64,000 nucleotides of DNA, taken from positions 89,777-153,776 of the forward strand of contig WMBV01000010.1 in assembly GCA_017745595.1 (NCBI GenBank), in the 5' to 3' direction. Position numbers and translations under genes: made by a program. Positions 15,250 through 24,277 of this stretch are shown here, in pieces. The stretch is from Bordetella petrii (GTDB lineage Bacteria; Pseudomonadota; Gammaproteobacteria; Burkholderiales; Burkholderiaceae_B). Every line of letters starts with the position of its first letter. Position 1 is the stretch's first letter. The notes under the pieces are model-generated. The model worked only from the letters and a program-made list of their open reading frames with translations, did not search any database and had not been told where the DNA came from.

Positions 15250-16818
15250 ATGAGCAAGATCCAGAACGTGCTGTTCATCATGGCCGACCAGCTGCGGGCC
15301 GACCACCTGGGCAGCTACGGGCATCCGTATCTGCGCACGCCCAACCTGGATGCGCTGGCCGCGCGCGGCGTGCGCTTCGAGCAGGCCTTCGTGAATTCGG
15401 GGGTGTGCGGCCCATCGCGCATGAGCTATTACACCGGGCGCTATCCGTCCAGCCACGGCACGACCTGGAACCGGGTGCCGCTGTCGGTGGGCGAGGTCAC
15501 GCTGGGCGAATACCTGGCCGGCCGCGAGCGCGACCTGGTGCTGATCGGCAAGAGCCACGTTATTCCCGACCAGGCCGGCATGCAGCGGCTGGCCATCGAC
15601 GGCGGCTCGGAACTGGGCGCCTTGCTGGCGCGCGGCAGCTTCCGCGAGGCCGACCGCTACGACGGCCACCACGAGCCGGGCGATGAAAGCGGCTACCCGG
15701 CATTCCTGCGCCGCCATGGCTACGATTCGCCCGATCCGTGGTCGGATTATGTGATTTCGGCGCTGGACGCGGGCGGGCAGGTGGTCAGCGGGTGGCATAT
15801 GCGCAATACGCACCTGCCGGCGCGGGTCAGCGAGCCGCATTCGGAAACCGCGTACACCACCGATCGCGCCCTGGATTTCATGCGCCAGCGCGGCTCGCAG
15901 CCCTGGGCCCTGCACCTGAGCTATGTGAAGCCGCACTGGCCCTATATGGCGCCCGATCCCTACCATCGCATGTATCGCAGCGACCAGTGCCTGCCGGTGG
16001 TGCGCAGCGCGCAAGAGCTGGCCGGCGCGCATCCGGTGCTGCGGGCCTACCGCCAGCATGAAGAAAGCCGGAGCTTCGCGCGTGAAGAATGCGTGCGCAC
16101 CGTGCGGCCGGCCTACCAGGGGTTGATCACGCAGCTGGATACCCACCTGGGCCGGCTGTTCGACTACATGGAAGGCGCCGGCCTGATGCGCAATACGCTG
16201 GTGGTGTTCACTTCCGACCATGGCGATTTCCTGGGCGACCATTGGCTGGGCGAGAAGGAATTGTTCTACGACACCGTGCAACGGGTGCCGCTGATCATCA
16301 TGGACCCGAGCGCCGCGGCCGATGGCACGCGCGGCCAGGTGCGCCGGCAACTGGTGGAAAGCGTGGACATCGCGCCGACCATTCTGCAGGCGCTGGATGT
16401 GCCGCAGGCCGGCCACCGGCTCGAGGGCCGCGCCCTGCAGCCGCTGCTGCATGGCGCGCCGGACGGCACGCCCTGGCGCGACGCGGCGGTATCCGAGCTG
16501 GACTACAGCTTCCGCCAGGCGCGGCTGATGCTGGGCAAGACGCCGCAGCAGTGCCGCGCGTGGTCGGTGCGCACCGACCGGTGGCGTTACGTATATTGGC
16601 GCGACGAGCCCGAGCAACTGTTCGACCTGCACAACGATCCCAGCGAGTTCGAAGACCTGGGCACCGGCCAGTCCCACGCCGCGGTACGCGCGGAACTGCG
16701 GCAGCATCTGCTGGACTGGTCGCTGCGCGCCAAGCGGCGTACCACGATGTCCGACGAGGCGGTGGAGCGGTCCACCAATGCCCACAAGCGGGCGGGCATC
16801 TATTTCGGGCAGTGGTGA
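15250..16818 (+). CDS. Sulfatase-family hydrolase, phosphonate-monoester-hydrolase-like
   Basis: A 522-residue alkaline-phosphatase-superfamily enzyme. Cys53 in the motif C-G-P-S-R (53-57) is the residue converted to formylglycine in this family. Metal ligands are visible in FIMADQLRADHLG (Asp13) and FTSDHGDFLGDH (Asp323, His324). Length and the lack of a signal peptide fit cytosolic phosphonate monoester hydrolases/arylsulfatases rather than secreted sulfatases. The Cys needs a formylglycine-generating enzyme, or a serine-type maturase acting on Cys, encoded elsewhere. It is coupled to the Bug receptor upstream and a MarR regulator. The real ester substrate (sulfate, phosphate diester or phosphonate) cannot be told. 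Confidence 0.85.
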   Translation: MSKIQNVLFIMADQLRADHLGSYGHPYLRTPNLDALAARGVRFEQAFVNSGVCGPSRMSYYTGRYPSSHGTTWNRVPLSVGEVTLGEYLAGRERDLVLIGKSHVIPDQAGMQRLAIDGGSELGALLARGSFREADRYDGHHEPGDESGYPAFLRRHGYDSPDPWSDYVISALDAGGQVVSGWHMRNTHLPARVSEPHSETAYTTDRALDFMRQRGSQPWALHLSYVKPHWPYMAPDPYHRMYRSDQCLPVVRSAQELAGAHPVLRAYRQHEESRSFAREECVRTVRPAYQGLITQLDTHLGRLFDYMEGAGLMRNTLVVFTSDHGDFLGDHWLGEKELFYDTVQRVPLIIMDPSAAADGTRGQVRRQLVESVDIAPTILQALDVPQAGHRLEGRALQPLLHGAPDGTPWRDAAVSELDYSFRQARLMLGKTPQQCRAWSVRTDRWRYVYWRDEPEQLFDLHNDPSEFEDLGTGQSHAAVRAELRQHLLDWSLRAKRRTTMSDEAVERSTNAHKRAGIYFGQW

Positions 16819-16860
16819 GGGGTGACGGCAGGTAGCCAGGTTGTGGCCGGGGTGTGGCCG

Positions 16861-16893
16861 GGTGTCTGACTCCCCGCAGGGGCGTCAGATACC
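16861..16893. repeat. 3'-end hairpin repeat, copy 4
   Basis: Arms GGTGTCTGAC and GTCAGATACC (one G-U type change), centre TCCCCGCAGGGGC. It lies 42 bp after the sulfatase-like gene's stop. Confidence 0.85.
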
Positions 16894-16921
16894 GCCATGC
16901 GCGGCGACTGTCTGGCCATAC

Positions 16922-16954
16922 GGTGTCTGACACCCCTGCGGGGAGTCAGACACC
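16922..16954. repeat. 3'-end hairpin repeat, copy 5
   Basis: Consensus arms with centre ACCCCTGCGGGGA, 29 bp beyond the stop of the leftward acyl-CoA synthetase gene. It is opposite in orientation to copy 4, forming a facing pair in a convergent gap. Confidence 0.9.
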
Positions 16955-16983
16955 TGGCATGAAGCGCCGCCGCGTCCGCCGCG

Positions 16984-19059
16984 CTAGGGCGCGATCACCA
17001 CGCCGTCGGCCGCTTTCACGCCTTGCCCCGCCGGCAGCACGAACAGCGGATTGATCTCGGCTTCGTCCAGGCTGGCGTCCAGGTCCGCGGCCATGGCCGC
17101 GAAGGCCAGGATGGCATCGACCAGCGCGGGCACGTCGGCGCGCGACCGTCCGCGATAGCCGTCGAGCAGCGGCCAGGTCTTCAGGCCGCGCACCATGTCT
17201 TCGGCATCGCCGCGGGTCAATGGCAGCAGGCGCAGCGCGGTGTCGTTGAACAGTTCCGCGGCCACGCCCCCCATGCCCAGCAGCACCGCTGGGCCCAGCT
17301 GCGGATCGCGGTGAAAGCCCAGGATCATTTCCGTGCCGCCGGCCACCATTTCCTGCACCAGCAGGCCTTCGAGCGGCGCATCGGTGGCGGCCTGCACGGT
17401 TTGCAGCATGGTCCGGCCCCGCGCGGGGACATCGGCGGCCGGCACGCCGACCGCCACGCCGCCTAGGTCGCTTTTGTGCGCCAGATGCCGCGACAGCACC
17501 TTCAGTACCACCTTGCCGCCCAGTGCCGCCGCGGCCGCGCCGGCGGCGTCGGGCGTGGCGGCCACGGCCTCGCGCACCGACGGAATACCGAACGAGGCGA
17601 ACAAGGCCTTGCTGTCGGCCTCGTTCAAGGGGCCGGGCGGCAGGGCGGGCAGGCCGGCGCGCCGGGCGGCGGCCGCGCCGGGTTCGGCAGGGTCCGCATC
17701 GTTGCGGACCAGCATGGCCGAGAATGCCGCCGCGCAGCTCTCGGGCGCGGCGAAGGCGGGGATGCCCTGGCGGTTCAGGTCGGCCAGGATGTGCGGCGCG
17801 TGCGGGCTGACATACACCAGCACGGGCTTGTCGCTGCGTTTCAGGCAGTCGCTGACTGCCGCCGACACCAGCGTCGGGTGCTGCAACGACGACGAGCCTG
17901 CGATGACCACGGCGCCGTCGTACGAAGGGCTGGCCAGCAGCGTGTCGATGGCGCCGCGCAGCAGGTCGGGCTTCAGGCCGGCCAGCGTCAGGTCGATGGG
18001 GTTGCGGCTCAGCACGGCCTCGTCGCCGCTTTGCAGGGCGTCCAGGCGCGCGGCCGTGCCGGAGTCGGGCGCCGGCGTGTCCAGGCCGGCCAGCCCGCAG
18101 CTGTCGGCCACCAGGGTGCCCGCGCCGCCGGTCGAGGTCAGGATGGCGATGCGCTTGCCGGCCAGGCGCCGGCCCGTACTCAGCGCGGCCGGAATATCGA
18201 GCAGGTCGGCGAAGGCCTGTGCGCGGATGACGCCGCATTGGGCAAACAGCGCGTCGTACAGCCGGTCGGCCCCCGCCAGCGCGCCGGTATGCGACACGGC
18301 CGAGCGCGCGCCCGATTCAGAGCGGCCGACTTTGAACGCCACCAAAGGCTTGCCCAGCCGGGCGGCGCGCCGCGCCGCGGCGCGGAACGCCGCCGGCTTG
18401 CGCAGGCCCTCGATGTACAGCGCGATGACAGAGGTGGCCGGATCGTCGAGCAGGATCTCGATGAAGTCCGCCACGTCCAGGTCTGCCTCATTGCCGGTCG
18501 AGACCAGTTTCGAGAAGCCGATGCCGCGGCTGGCGGCGCGCGACAGCATGGCGCCCAGCACGCCGCCGCTTTGCGAGACCACCGCGATCGAGCCCGCATG
18601 CAGGTCGTCCATTTCCAGCGCGCCGGTGGCCGACAAGGTGATGCCATCGGTCAGGTTGACCAGGCCGATGGTATTGGGCCCCAGCAGCGGCATGTCGCCG
18701 GCGGCCGCGCGCAGGGCCTGCTGGCGGCCGGCACCCTCGGCGCCGGTTTCCTGGAAGCCGCTGGCCAGCACGATGGCCGCGCCGGCGCCGCGTCGCGCCA
18801 GCTCGCCGACCGCCTGCACGGCGCGGCTGGCGCCCAGCAGCACCAGGCCCACGTCGGGCGCGTCGGGCAGCGACGCGATGTCGGGGTAGCAGGGCAGTCC
18901 CGCAATGGCGTCGTTGCGCGGGTTTACCGGATAGATGCGGCCCCCATAGCCGTGCTTTTGCAGGTAGGCGATGGGGCGGCCGGCCGTCTTGGCGGCATCC
19001 GACGAGGCGCCGATGACGGCGACACTGCGCGGGCGCAGCAGGCGATCGAGCTTGGCCAT
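16984..19059 (-). CDS. NDP-forming acyl-CoA synthetase (acetate-CoA ligase type)
   Basis: A 691-residue fused protein: an N-terminal CoA-binding Rossmann domain (SVAVIGASSDAAKTAGRPI, 12-30), a succinyl-CoA-ligase-like domain with the phospho-accepting His257 in SHTGALAG, and a C-terminal ATP-grasp domain (from about 465, with KVLSRHLAHKSDLGGVAVG). Such enzymes make or break acyl-CoA with ADP/ATP and phosphate. No acetyltransferase domain is attached. It follows the crotonase gene by four bases and shares the unit with a Bug receptor and a LysR gene, suggesting activation of an imported acid. The acyl group is unknown. Confidence 0.9.
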   Translation of the reverse strand: MAKLDRLLRPRSVAVIGASSDAAKTAGRPIAYLQKHGYGGRIYPVNPRNDAIAGLPCYPDIASLPDAPDVGLVLLGASRAVQAVGELARRGAGAAIVLASGFQETGAEGAGRQQALRAAAGDMPLLGPNTIGLVNLTDGITLSATGALEMDDLHAGSIAVVSQSGGVLGAMLSRAASRGIGFSKLVSTGNEADLDVADFIEILLDDPATSVIALYIEGLRKPAAFRAAARRAARLGKPLVAFKVGRSESGARSAVSHTGALAGADRLYDALFAQCGVIRAQAFADLLDIPAALSTGRRLAGKRIAILTSTGGAGTLVADSCGLAGLDTPAPDSGTAARLDALQSGDEAVLSRNPIDLTLAGLKPDLLRGAIDTLLASPSYDGAVVIAGSSSLQHPTLVSAAVSDCLKRSDKPVLVYVSPHAPHILADLNRQGIPAFAAPESCAAAFSAMLVRNDADPAEPGAAAARRAGLPALPPGPLNEADSKALFASFGIPSVREAVAATPDAAGAAAAALGGKVVLKVLSRHLAHKSDLGGVAVGVPAADVPARGRTMLQTVQAATDAPLEGLLVQEMVAGGTEMILGFHRDPQLGPAVLLGMGGVAAELFNDTALRLLPLTRGDAEDMVRGLKTWPLLDGYRGRSRADVPALVDAILAFAAMAADLDASLDEAEINPLFVLPAGQGVKAADGVVIAP

Positions 19060-19063
19060 GGCT

Positions 19064-19876
19064 TTACCCCTTGGATGCGGTCTTGGCCAGGAACGCCGCC
19101 ACCGAGGCCCGGTGCTCGGCCGTGGTGTAGCACATGGCCTGCGCCTGGCTGCTCATGGCGAACGACTGTCCGGCGCCGAGTTCGAAGGCTTGGTTCAATT
19201 GCGTCTTGGACAGGGCCAGCGCCGTCGGCGAGCCATGCGACAGTTCGGCGGCCCAGTCGCGCGCTTGCGCCAGCAGCGCGGCGGGCTCGGCGATGCGGTC
19301 GATCATGCCGATGGCCAGCGCTTCGGCGGCCGCCACGCGGCGGCCCGAAAAAATCAGTTCCTTGGCGCGCGCCAGGCCGACGCGGCGCGGCAGGAAATAC
19401 ATGCCGCCGCCGTCGGGGATCAGCCCGCGGTGGATGTAGGTCATGCAAAGCTGCGCGGTATCGGCGGCGATCACGAAATCGCACGACAGCGCCATGTCGC
19501 AGCCCAGGCCCGCGGCCGCACCATTGACGGCGGCGATGGTGGGCTTGGGCAGATTGAACAGCGCGCCTACCGCGTGGTGCGTGCGCTGCTGGCGGGTCCA
19601 GCCGTTGAATGCGACTTCGCCGGCCGGCGCATCCAGCCGCGCCTTCATGCCCTTGATGTCGCCGCCGGCGCAGAAGGCCGTGCCCGCGCCGGTGACCACC
19701 AGGGCACGGATGGCCGGATCGCGCGCCGCCCGGTCCAGCGCATCGAGCAACTGGGTGCGCATGGCATCGTCGATGGCGTTGCGTACCGCGGGGCGGTTCA
19801 GCGTCAGCACGCCGATGCCGTCCTGTACATCGAGCAGGATGGCGGCGGGAACGGGGGAAGTATCAGTCGAGGTCAT
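19064..19876 (-). CDS. Enoyl-CoA hydratase/isomerase (crotonase family, PaaG-like active site)
   Basis: A 270-residue crotonase. The oxyanion-hole segments are AFCAGGDIKGM and AAGLGCDMAL. The two glutamates of a standard hydratase are not present: the GCEL position is GCDM, and the second Glu region reads MTYIHRGLIPDGGG. An Asp in the PDGGG turn matches the catalytic Asp of PaaG-type isomerases, so isomerase or another crotonase reaction is more likely than simple hydration. It sits between the Bug receptor and the acyl-CoA synthetase genes on the same strand. Confidence 0.85.
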   Translation of the reverse strand: MTSTDTSPVPAAILLDVQDGIGVLTLNRPAVRNAIDDAMRTQLLDALDRAARDPAIRALVVTGAGTAFCAGGDIKGMKARLDAPAGEVAFNGWTRQQRTHHAVGALFNLPKPTIAAVNGAAAGLGCDMALSCDFVIAADTAQLCMTYIHRGLIPDGGGMYFLPRRVGLARAKELIFSGRRVAAAEALAIGMIDRIAEPAALLAQARDWAAELSHGSPTALALSKTQLNQAFELGAGQSFAMSSQAQAMCYTTAEHRASVAAFLAKTASKG

Positions 19877-19914
19877 GGTCGATGGCGGGTGCGGGTGGCA
19901 ATGGGTAAAGGGGG

Positions 19915-20913
19915 TCAGTTCTGCTGCAGATGGGCGTCGCGCACGACCTGGCTCCAGCGCTTTTCTTCGGCGTCGACGTATTTCGCCAGCTGTTGCGGCG
20001 GGCCCACGTTGACCATCAGGCCCTCGTCGGTAACGCGCTGCTGGAATGCCGGCGATTGCACGGCCTTGGCCACCGAGGCGTTCAGGCGCTCGATGACGGC
20101 GTCGGGCGTGCTGGCCGGCGCGTACAGGCCATACCAGCTTTCGGCCTGGTAGCCGGGCACGCCGGCTTCGGCCAGCGTGGGCAGGTCGGGGAAGGCGGGC
20201 GAGCGTTCGGCCGATGTCACTGCCAGGGCGCGCAGCGTGCCGCTCTTGATGTGCGACGCGACGCTGGCCACCGTGGTGAACATCAGGTCGATCTGGCCGC
20301 CGATCAGGTCGTTCAGCGCGGGCGCGCTGCCCTTGTAGGGCACGTGCACCAGGTCGACCTTGGCCAGGCTCTTGAACAGTTCGCCGGCCAGGTGCGCCGA
20401 CGTGCCGTTGCCGAACGAGCCATAGTTCAGCTTGCCCGGATGGGCGCGGGCATAGTCGAGCAGTTGCTGCACACTCTTGAAAGGCGTCTTGGGGTTGACC
20501 ACCAGCACGTTGGGCGAATGCGCCACCAGGGCCACCGGCGCGAACGCGTGCCGGGTGTCGTACGGCAGGTTTTTGTACAGCGACGGGTTGACCGCGTGCG
20601 CAAAGGTGGCCATGACCAGCGTGTAGCCGTCGGGCTCGCTGCGCGCCACGAACTGCGTGCCGATCACGGTGCCGGCGCCCGGCTTGTTCTCGACAATGAC
20701 GGTCTGTCCCAGGTCTTTGCCCATGCCTTCGGCCAGGGTGCGGGCAATGGTGTCGGTGCCGCCGCCGGGCGCAAAGGGCACGACCAGCGTGACCGGATGC
20801 TCAGGAAAGGCGGCCAGGGCGGGCGCCATGCCCAGGGCCAGCGTGGCGGCCAGGCCCAATGCCAGCCGGCTGCTCGCGGCGCGGGCGGGCGCCAGGATAG
20901 ATGAAGCGGACAT
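19915..20913 (-). CDS. Bug-family periplasmic solute receptor
   Basis: A 332-residue receptor with a signal peptide ([21 protein letters not shown]) and the Bug motifs [20 protein letters not shown] and [19 protein letters not shown] 20913 has a GGAG site nine bases upstream; the 28 open codons before it lack a signal. It is followed 38 bp later by the crotonase gene and preceded by a LysR gene in the same direction. It should feed an organic acid to the crotonase/acyl-CoA synthetase pair; the ligand is unknown. Confidence 0.9.
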   Translation of the reverse strand: MSASSILAPARAASSRLALGLAATLALGMAPALAAFPEHPVTLVVPFAPGGGTDTIARTLAEGMGKDLGQTVIVENKPGAGTVIGTQFVARSEPDGYTLVMATFAHAVNPSLYKNLPYDTRHAFAPVALVAHSPNVLVVNPKTPFKSVQQLLDYARAHPGKLNYGSFGNGTSAHLAGELFKSLAKVDLVHVPYKGSAPALNDLIGGQIDLMFTTVASVASHIKSGTLRALAVTSAERSPAFPDLPTLAEAGVPGYQAESWYGLYAPASTPDAVIERLNASVAKAVQSPAFQQRVTDEGLMVNVGPPQQLAKYVDAEEKRWSQVVRDAHLQQN

Positions 20914-20992
20914 GATGGCTGTCTCCTTTTTCGTCGGGTTCCATCGAAAGCGTGGAACTGCAACGAAATTGTGGGACAGCGCGCCCACGGCG

Positions 20993-21010
20993 GACAATCA
21001 ACAATTTGTC
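20993..21010. promoter_or_regulatory. Inverted repeat upstream of the Bug receptor gene
   Basis: GACAA and TTGTC are separated by eight bases about 80 bp before the receptor's ATG, in the 111-bp gap after the LysR gene. It could be the regulator's site, but the match to a LysR box is weak. Confidence 0.3.
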
Positions 21011-21024
21011 TACCCTAGGCCAAC

Positions 21025-21933
21025 TTATTGTTGGGCATCGGCCGGCGGGCGGAACAGCGCGTCCAGCAGCCAGGCGCGAAAGATGCGCAGCGCCGGCGAT
21101 TCATTGCGCCCCTTGGGCCGCACCAGGTAATAGCCGCCCGGCAGCGTGTGGGTCAGCGCGAACGGCGCCACCAGGGCGCCCGACGCCAGGTACCGGCCCA
21201 CCAGCGCGCGGATGCCGATGGCGCAGCCCACGCCCTGGATGGCGGCTTCGTAGGCCATGGCGGAATTCTCGAATTTCAGCACGCGCAGGCCGGTGGCATT
21301 GCCGCAGCCGGCGGTGCGCAGCCAGGCGGCCCAATCGTCGGGGCGCGCCAGCGAATGCAGCAGGGTCACCCGGCGCAGGTCGCCGGCATCGCGCAGGCCG
21401 CCCACGGCTTTCAGCAGCCGCGGGCTGGCCACCGGCAGCAGTTCGATGGGCGCCAGGAAATCGCTTTCGTAATCGGGCCACTGGCCGGTGCCCGAGCGTA
21501 TGGCCGCGTCCAGGTCCTGGTGGGCAAAATCGACGGCCTGGGTCGAGGCCGACAGACGCACTTCGATGCCGGGGTACTTTTCGTGGAAGCGCGACAGCAG
21601 CGGGATCAGGCCATGCTGCGCGAAGGTGGTGTAGGCCTGGATGGCCAGCACGTCGGGGCGGTTGCGCCGGCTGACCAGCGCCGCGGCGTGCGAGATTTCG
21701 TCGAAGGCGCGGCCTACCGACGGATACAGGCGGGCCCCCGCGTCGGTCAGCTGGATGGAACGCGGCCCGCGCGTGAACAGTTCGACGCCCAGGTAGTTTT
21801 CCAGCACGCGCACCTGGCGGCTGATGGCAACCTGGGTAACGCTGAGCTCTTCGGCCGCCAGCGTGAAGCTCAGCAGCCGGGCCGACGCTTCGAAGGCGCG
21901 CAGCGGATTCAGGGGAACAGGGACACGTTTCAT
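21025..21933 (-). CDS. LysR-family transcriptional regulator (GcvA-like)
   Basis: A 302-residue LysR regulator of the GcvA-like subgroup, recognisable by the start KRVPVPLNPLRAFEASARLLSFTLAAEELSVTQVAISRQVRVLENYLG. The effector domain follows from about residue 90. The ATG at 21933 gives the usual N-terminus; an ATG four codons upstream (21945) is the alternative and has no ribosome-binding site. Its gene precedes, in the same direction, the Bug receptor, crotonase and acyl-CoA synthetase genes, which are its probable targets. Confidence 0.88.
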   Translation of the reverse strand: MKRVPVPLNPLRAFEASARLLSFTLAAEELSVTQVAISRQVRVLENYLGVELFTRGPRSIQLTDAGARLYPSVGRAFDEISHAAALVSRRNRPDVLAIQAYTTFAQHGLIPLLSRFHEKYPGIEVRLSASTQAVDFAHQDLDAAIRSGTGQWPDYESDFLAPIELLPVASPRLLKAVGGLRDAGDLRRVTLLHSLARPDDWAAWLRTAGCGNATGLRVLKFENSAMAYEAAIQGVGCAIGIRALVGRYLASGALVAPFALTHTLPGGYYLVRPKGRNESPALRIFRAWLLDALFRPPADAQQ

Positions 21934-21987
21934 GGTGCCCCACATAGTAATGGCTGGCGGCGTTTGGCCTTGCTCAGGTCTTGCTCA

Positions 21988-22020
21988 GGTGTCTGACACC
22001 CCTGCGGGGAGTCAGACACC
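21988..22020. repeat. 3'-end hairpin repeat, copy 6 (contains a stop codon)
   Basis: Consensus arms with centre ACCCCTGCGGGGA. Its right arm on the minus strand (GGTGTCTGA) encodes the last two codons and the TGA stop of the FadD-like gene at 22012. Confidence 0.92.
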
Positions 22021-23691
22021 TGGACCTGAGTTACCTGGGTTCCTCAGTTCGCGCCTCAGTATCTTGCCAACCGGGGTGCGGGGCAGGTCGTCGCGGAATT
22101 CCACGTGGCGCGGTACCTTGTAGCCGGTCAGGTGCCGGCGGCAATGGGCGATCAGCGTGGCCGCGTCCAGGGCGGGGTCGCGGCGGATGACGAACAGCTT
22201 CACCGCCTCGCCCGAGCGCGCGTCGGGCACGCCGATGGCCGCCACTTCGCGCACGCCCGGATGCAGGGCGGCGGCATCTTCGACTTCATTGGGATAGACG
22301 TTGAAACCGGATACCAGGATCAGGTCTTTCTTGCGGTCGACCAGGTACACATACCCACGCTCGTCTATGTACCCCACGTCGCCGGTGCGCAGGAAGCCGT
22401 CGGGGTGGAACACCAGCGCGGTTTCGTCGGGACGGTTCCAGTAGCCCGACATGACCTGCGGGCCGCGCACGCACAGTTCGCCGGTTTCGCCCAGCGGCAG
22501 TTCGCGGCCCTCGTCGTCGCGCACGGATAAGTCAGTAGAAGGTACCGGCAGGCCGATCGAGCCGGTGAACGTTTCGACATCGAGCGGGTTCAGGGTCACG
22601 GCCGGCGCGGTTTCGGTCAGGCCGTAGGCCTGGGCCAGCGATACGCCGGTGACCTCGCGCCAGCGTTCGGCGATGGCGCGCTGGACCGCCATGCCGCCGC
22701 CCAGGGTCAGCCGCAGCCGGGAGAAATCCAGCCGGGCGAATTCGGGATGATTGAGCAGGGCGTTGAACAGCGTGTTGACGCCGGTGATGGCGCTGAAGGG
22801 CGTCTTGCGCAGGGCTTTGATGAACGATGCCAGGTCGCGCGGATCGGCGATCAGCAGGTTGCGCGCGCCCAGCTTCAGGAAGGTAAGGCAATTGGCGGTC
22901 AGGGCGAACACATGGTAAAGCGGCAGCGCGGTGACCACGCATTCTTCGCCTTCGCGCACCAGGCCGCGCACCCAGGCGTGCGCCTGGCACAGGTTGGCCA
23001 GCATGTTGCCGTGGGACAGTACGGCGGCCTTGGCCACGCCGGTGGTGCCGCCGGTGTATTGCAGAAAGGCCGGGTCGGCGCGCGTCAGCAGCGGCGCCCG
23101 CAGCGGCAGCCCGTGGCCGGCGGCCAGCGCCTGGCGCAGCCGCAGCGCGCCCGGCAGGGACCAGGCCGGCACCTTGCGCTTGACGTGGCGCAGCGCGAAA
23201 TCGACGGCGCGGCCTTTCAGCGGACCCAGCAGTTCCCCCACCGAGGTCACCACCAGGTGTTGCAGCGCGGTGCGCGGCAGGGCCTGCTGCAGCGTGTGCG
23301 CGAAATTTTCGGCGATGACGATGGCCTGCGCGCCGGAATCGCCCAACTGATGGGCCAGCTCGTGGGCGGTGTAAAGCGGATTGCAGTTGACCACCGCGCA
23401 ACCCGCGCGCAAGGCCCCGAACAGGCACACCGGATATTGCAGCAGGTTGGGCAGCATCAGCGCCACCCGGTCGCCCTGGCGCAGGCCGCGCGACTGCAGC
23501 CAGGCCGCGAAATCGCGCGACAGGCGGTCCAGTTGCGCGTAGGTGATGGTGGTGCCCAGGCTGGTGTAGGCGGGGCGCCCGGCAAAGCGCCGGCAGCTGT
23601 CGTCCAGGATGTCCAGTAGAGACTGGTACGGAGAAATATCGATTTCGGCGGGGACGCCGGGGGGATAGCTGTCGAGCCAGATGCGTTCCAT
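22012..23691 (-). CDS. fadD: Long-chain fatty acid-CoA ligase
   Basis: A 559-residue AMP-forming ligase, the same length class as E. coli FadD (561). It shows the ATP-binding loop YTGGTTGVAKAAVLSHGN, the AMP-binding QAYGLTETAPAVTLNP, the fatty-acyl-CoA signature in FLRTGDVGYIDERGYVYLVDRKKDLILVSGFNVYPNEVE, and the C-terminal Lys in PRTPVGKILRRELR. It traps fatty acids as CoA esters for beta-oxidation. It is the last gene of the leftward fatty-acid island. Its C-terminal Gly-Val-stop is encoded by an intergenic hairpin repeat, so the natural stop was probably replaced by repeat insertion. Confidence 0.92.
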   Translation of the reverse strand: MERIWLDSYPPGVPAEIDISPYQSLLDILDDSCRRFAGRPAYTSLGTTITYAQLDRLSRDFAAWLQSRGLRQGDRVALMLPNLLQYPVCLFGALRAGCAVVNCNPLYTAHELAHQLGDSGAQAIVIAENFAHTLQQALPRTALQHLVVTSVGELLGPLKGRAVDFALRHVKRKVPAWSLPGALRLRQALAAGHGLPLRAPLLTRADPAFLQYTGGTTGVAKAAVLSHGNMLANLCQAHAWVRGLVREGEECVVTALPLYHVFALTANCLTFLKLGARNLLIADPRDLASFIKALRKTPFSAITGVNTLFNALLNHPEFARLDFSRLRLTLGGGMAVQRAIAERWREVTGVSLAQAYGLTETAPAVTLNPLDVETFTGSIGLPVPSTDLSVRDDEGRELPLGETGELCVRGPQVMSGYWNRPDETALVFHPDGFLRTGDVGYIDERGYVYLVDRKKDLILVSGFNVYPNEVEDAAALHPGVREVAAIGVPDARSGEAVKLFVIRRDPALDAATLIAHCRRHLTGYKVPRHVEFRDDLPRTPVGKILRRELRNPGNSGPGV

Positions 23692-23715
23692 ATCGTCGTC
23701 CGGACGTTGGCCGGT

Positions 23716-24267
23716 TCAGGGCCCGGACGCCGTGTCGCGGTCGGCGCGGCCGGCGTCCGGCGCGCTGGCGCGGGCCTTGGTTTTGTAGAACTGCTTGTCG
23801 GCGATATACACCGTGCGTTCGACCACCGCGTACACCGCGCCGTGCTCGTCTTTGAGTTCCACCACGTATACCCGGGTGGTTTCGTGCTGGCTGGCCAGCT
23901 CGGCCCGTATGGCGGCGATGTCGGCCCGGTCGATGCGGAAGTCGGCGTACAGCGTGGTGTAGGCGGGCTTGCGATAGCGGATGGTGGCGGCCTTGTCCCA
24001 GACGATGGCGTTGGCTCCCAGCGCCGACATCAGCAGCGTGGGATGGGCGCCGTCGGTAATGGCGAACAGCGAGCCGCCGTACATGGACCCGACGATGTTG
24101 CGGGTGCGCCTGACCAGCGGCAGGCGCACCCGCAGGTGCAGGAAGTCGGGGGACACGTACATGACGCGCCCGCCCGTGGCCCGGAAGGCGGGATGCAGGT
24201 TGAACCCCGTCCGCATCAGCCGGGCCCGCCAGGCCGGCGGCAGGCGCTTGAACCAGTACGGCTTCAC
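23716..24267 (-). CDS. Hotdog-fold thioesterase-like protein (DUF4442)
   Basis: A 183-residue single hotdog domain: LRVRLPLVRRTRNIVGSMYGGSLFAITDGAH is the central helix region, and VWDKAATIRYRKPAYTTLYADFRI the strand. The family (DUF4442) resembles PaaI/YiiD-type acyl-CoA thioesterases but lacks a proven activity. The start is a GTG, 10 bp after the FadA-type thiolase gene. In this setting it could release CoA from stalled acyl-CoA intermediates, which is inference. Confidence 0.75.
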   Translation of the reverse strand: MKPYWFKRLPPAWRARLMRTGFNLHPAFRATGGRVMYVSPDFLHLRVRLPLVRRTRNIVGSMYGGSLFAITDGAHPTLLMSALGANAIVWDKAATIRYRKPAYTTLYADFRIDRADIAAIRAELASQHETTRVYVVELKDEHGAVYAVVERTVYIADKQFYKTKARASAPDAGRADRDTASGP

Positions 24268-24277
24268 GGCGCGGGCG

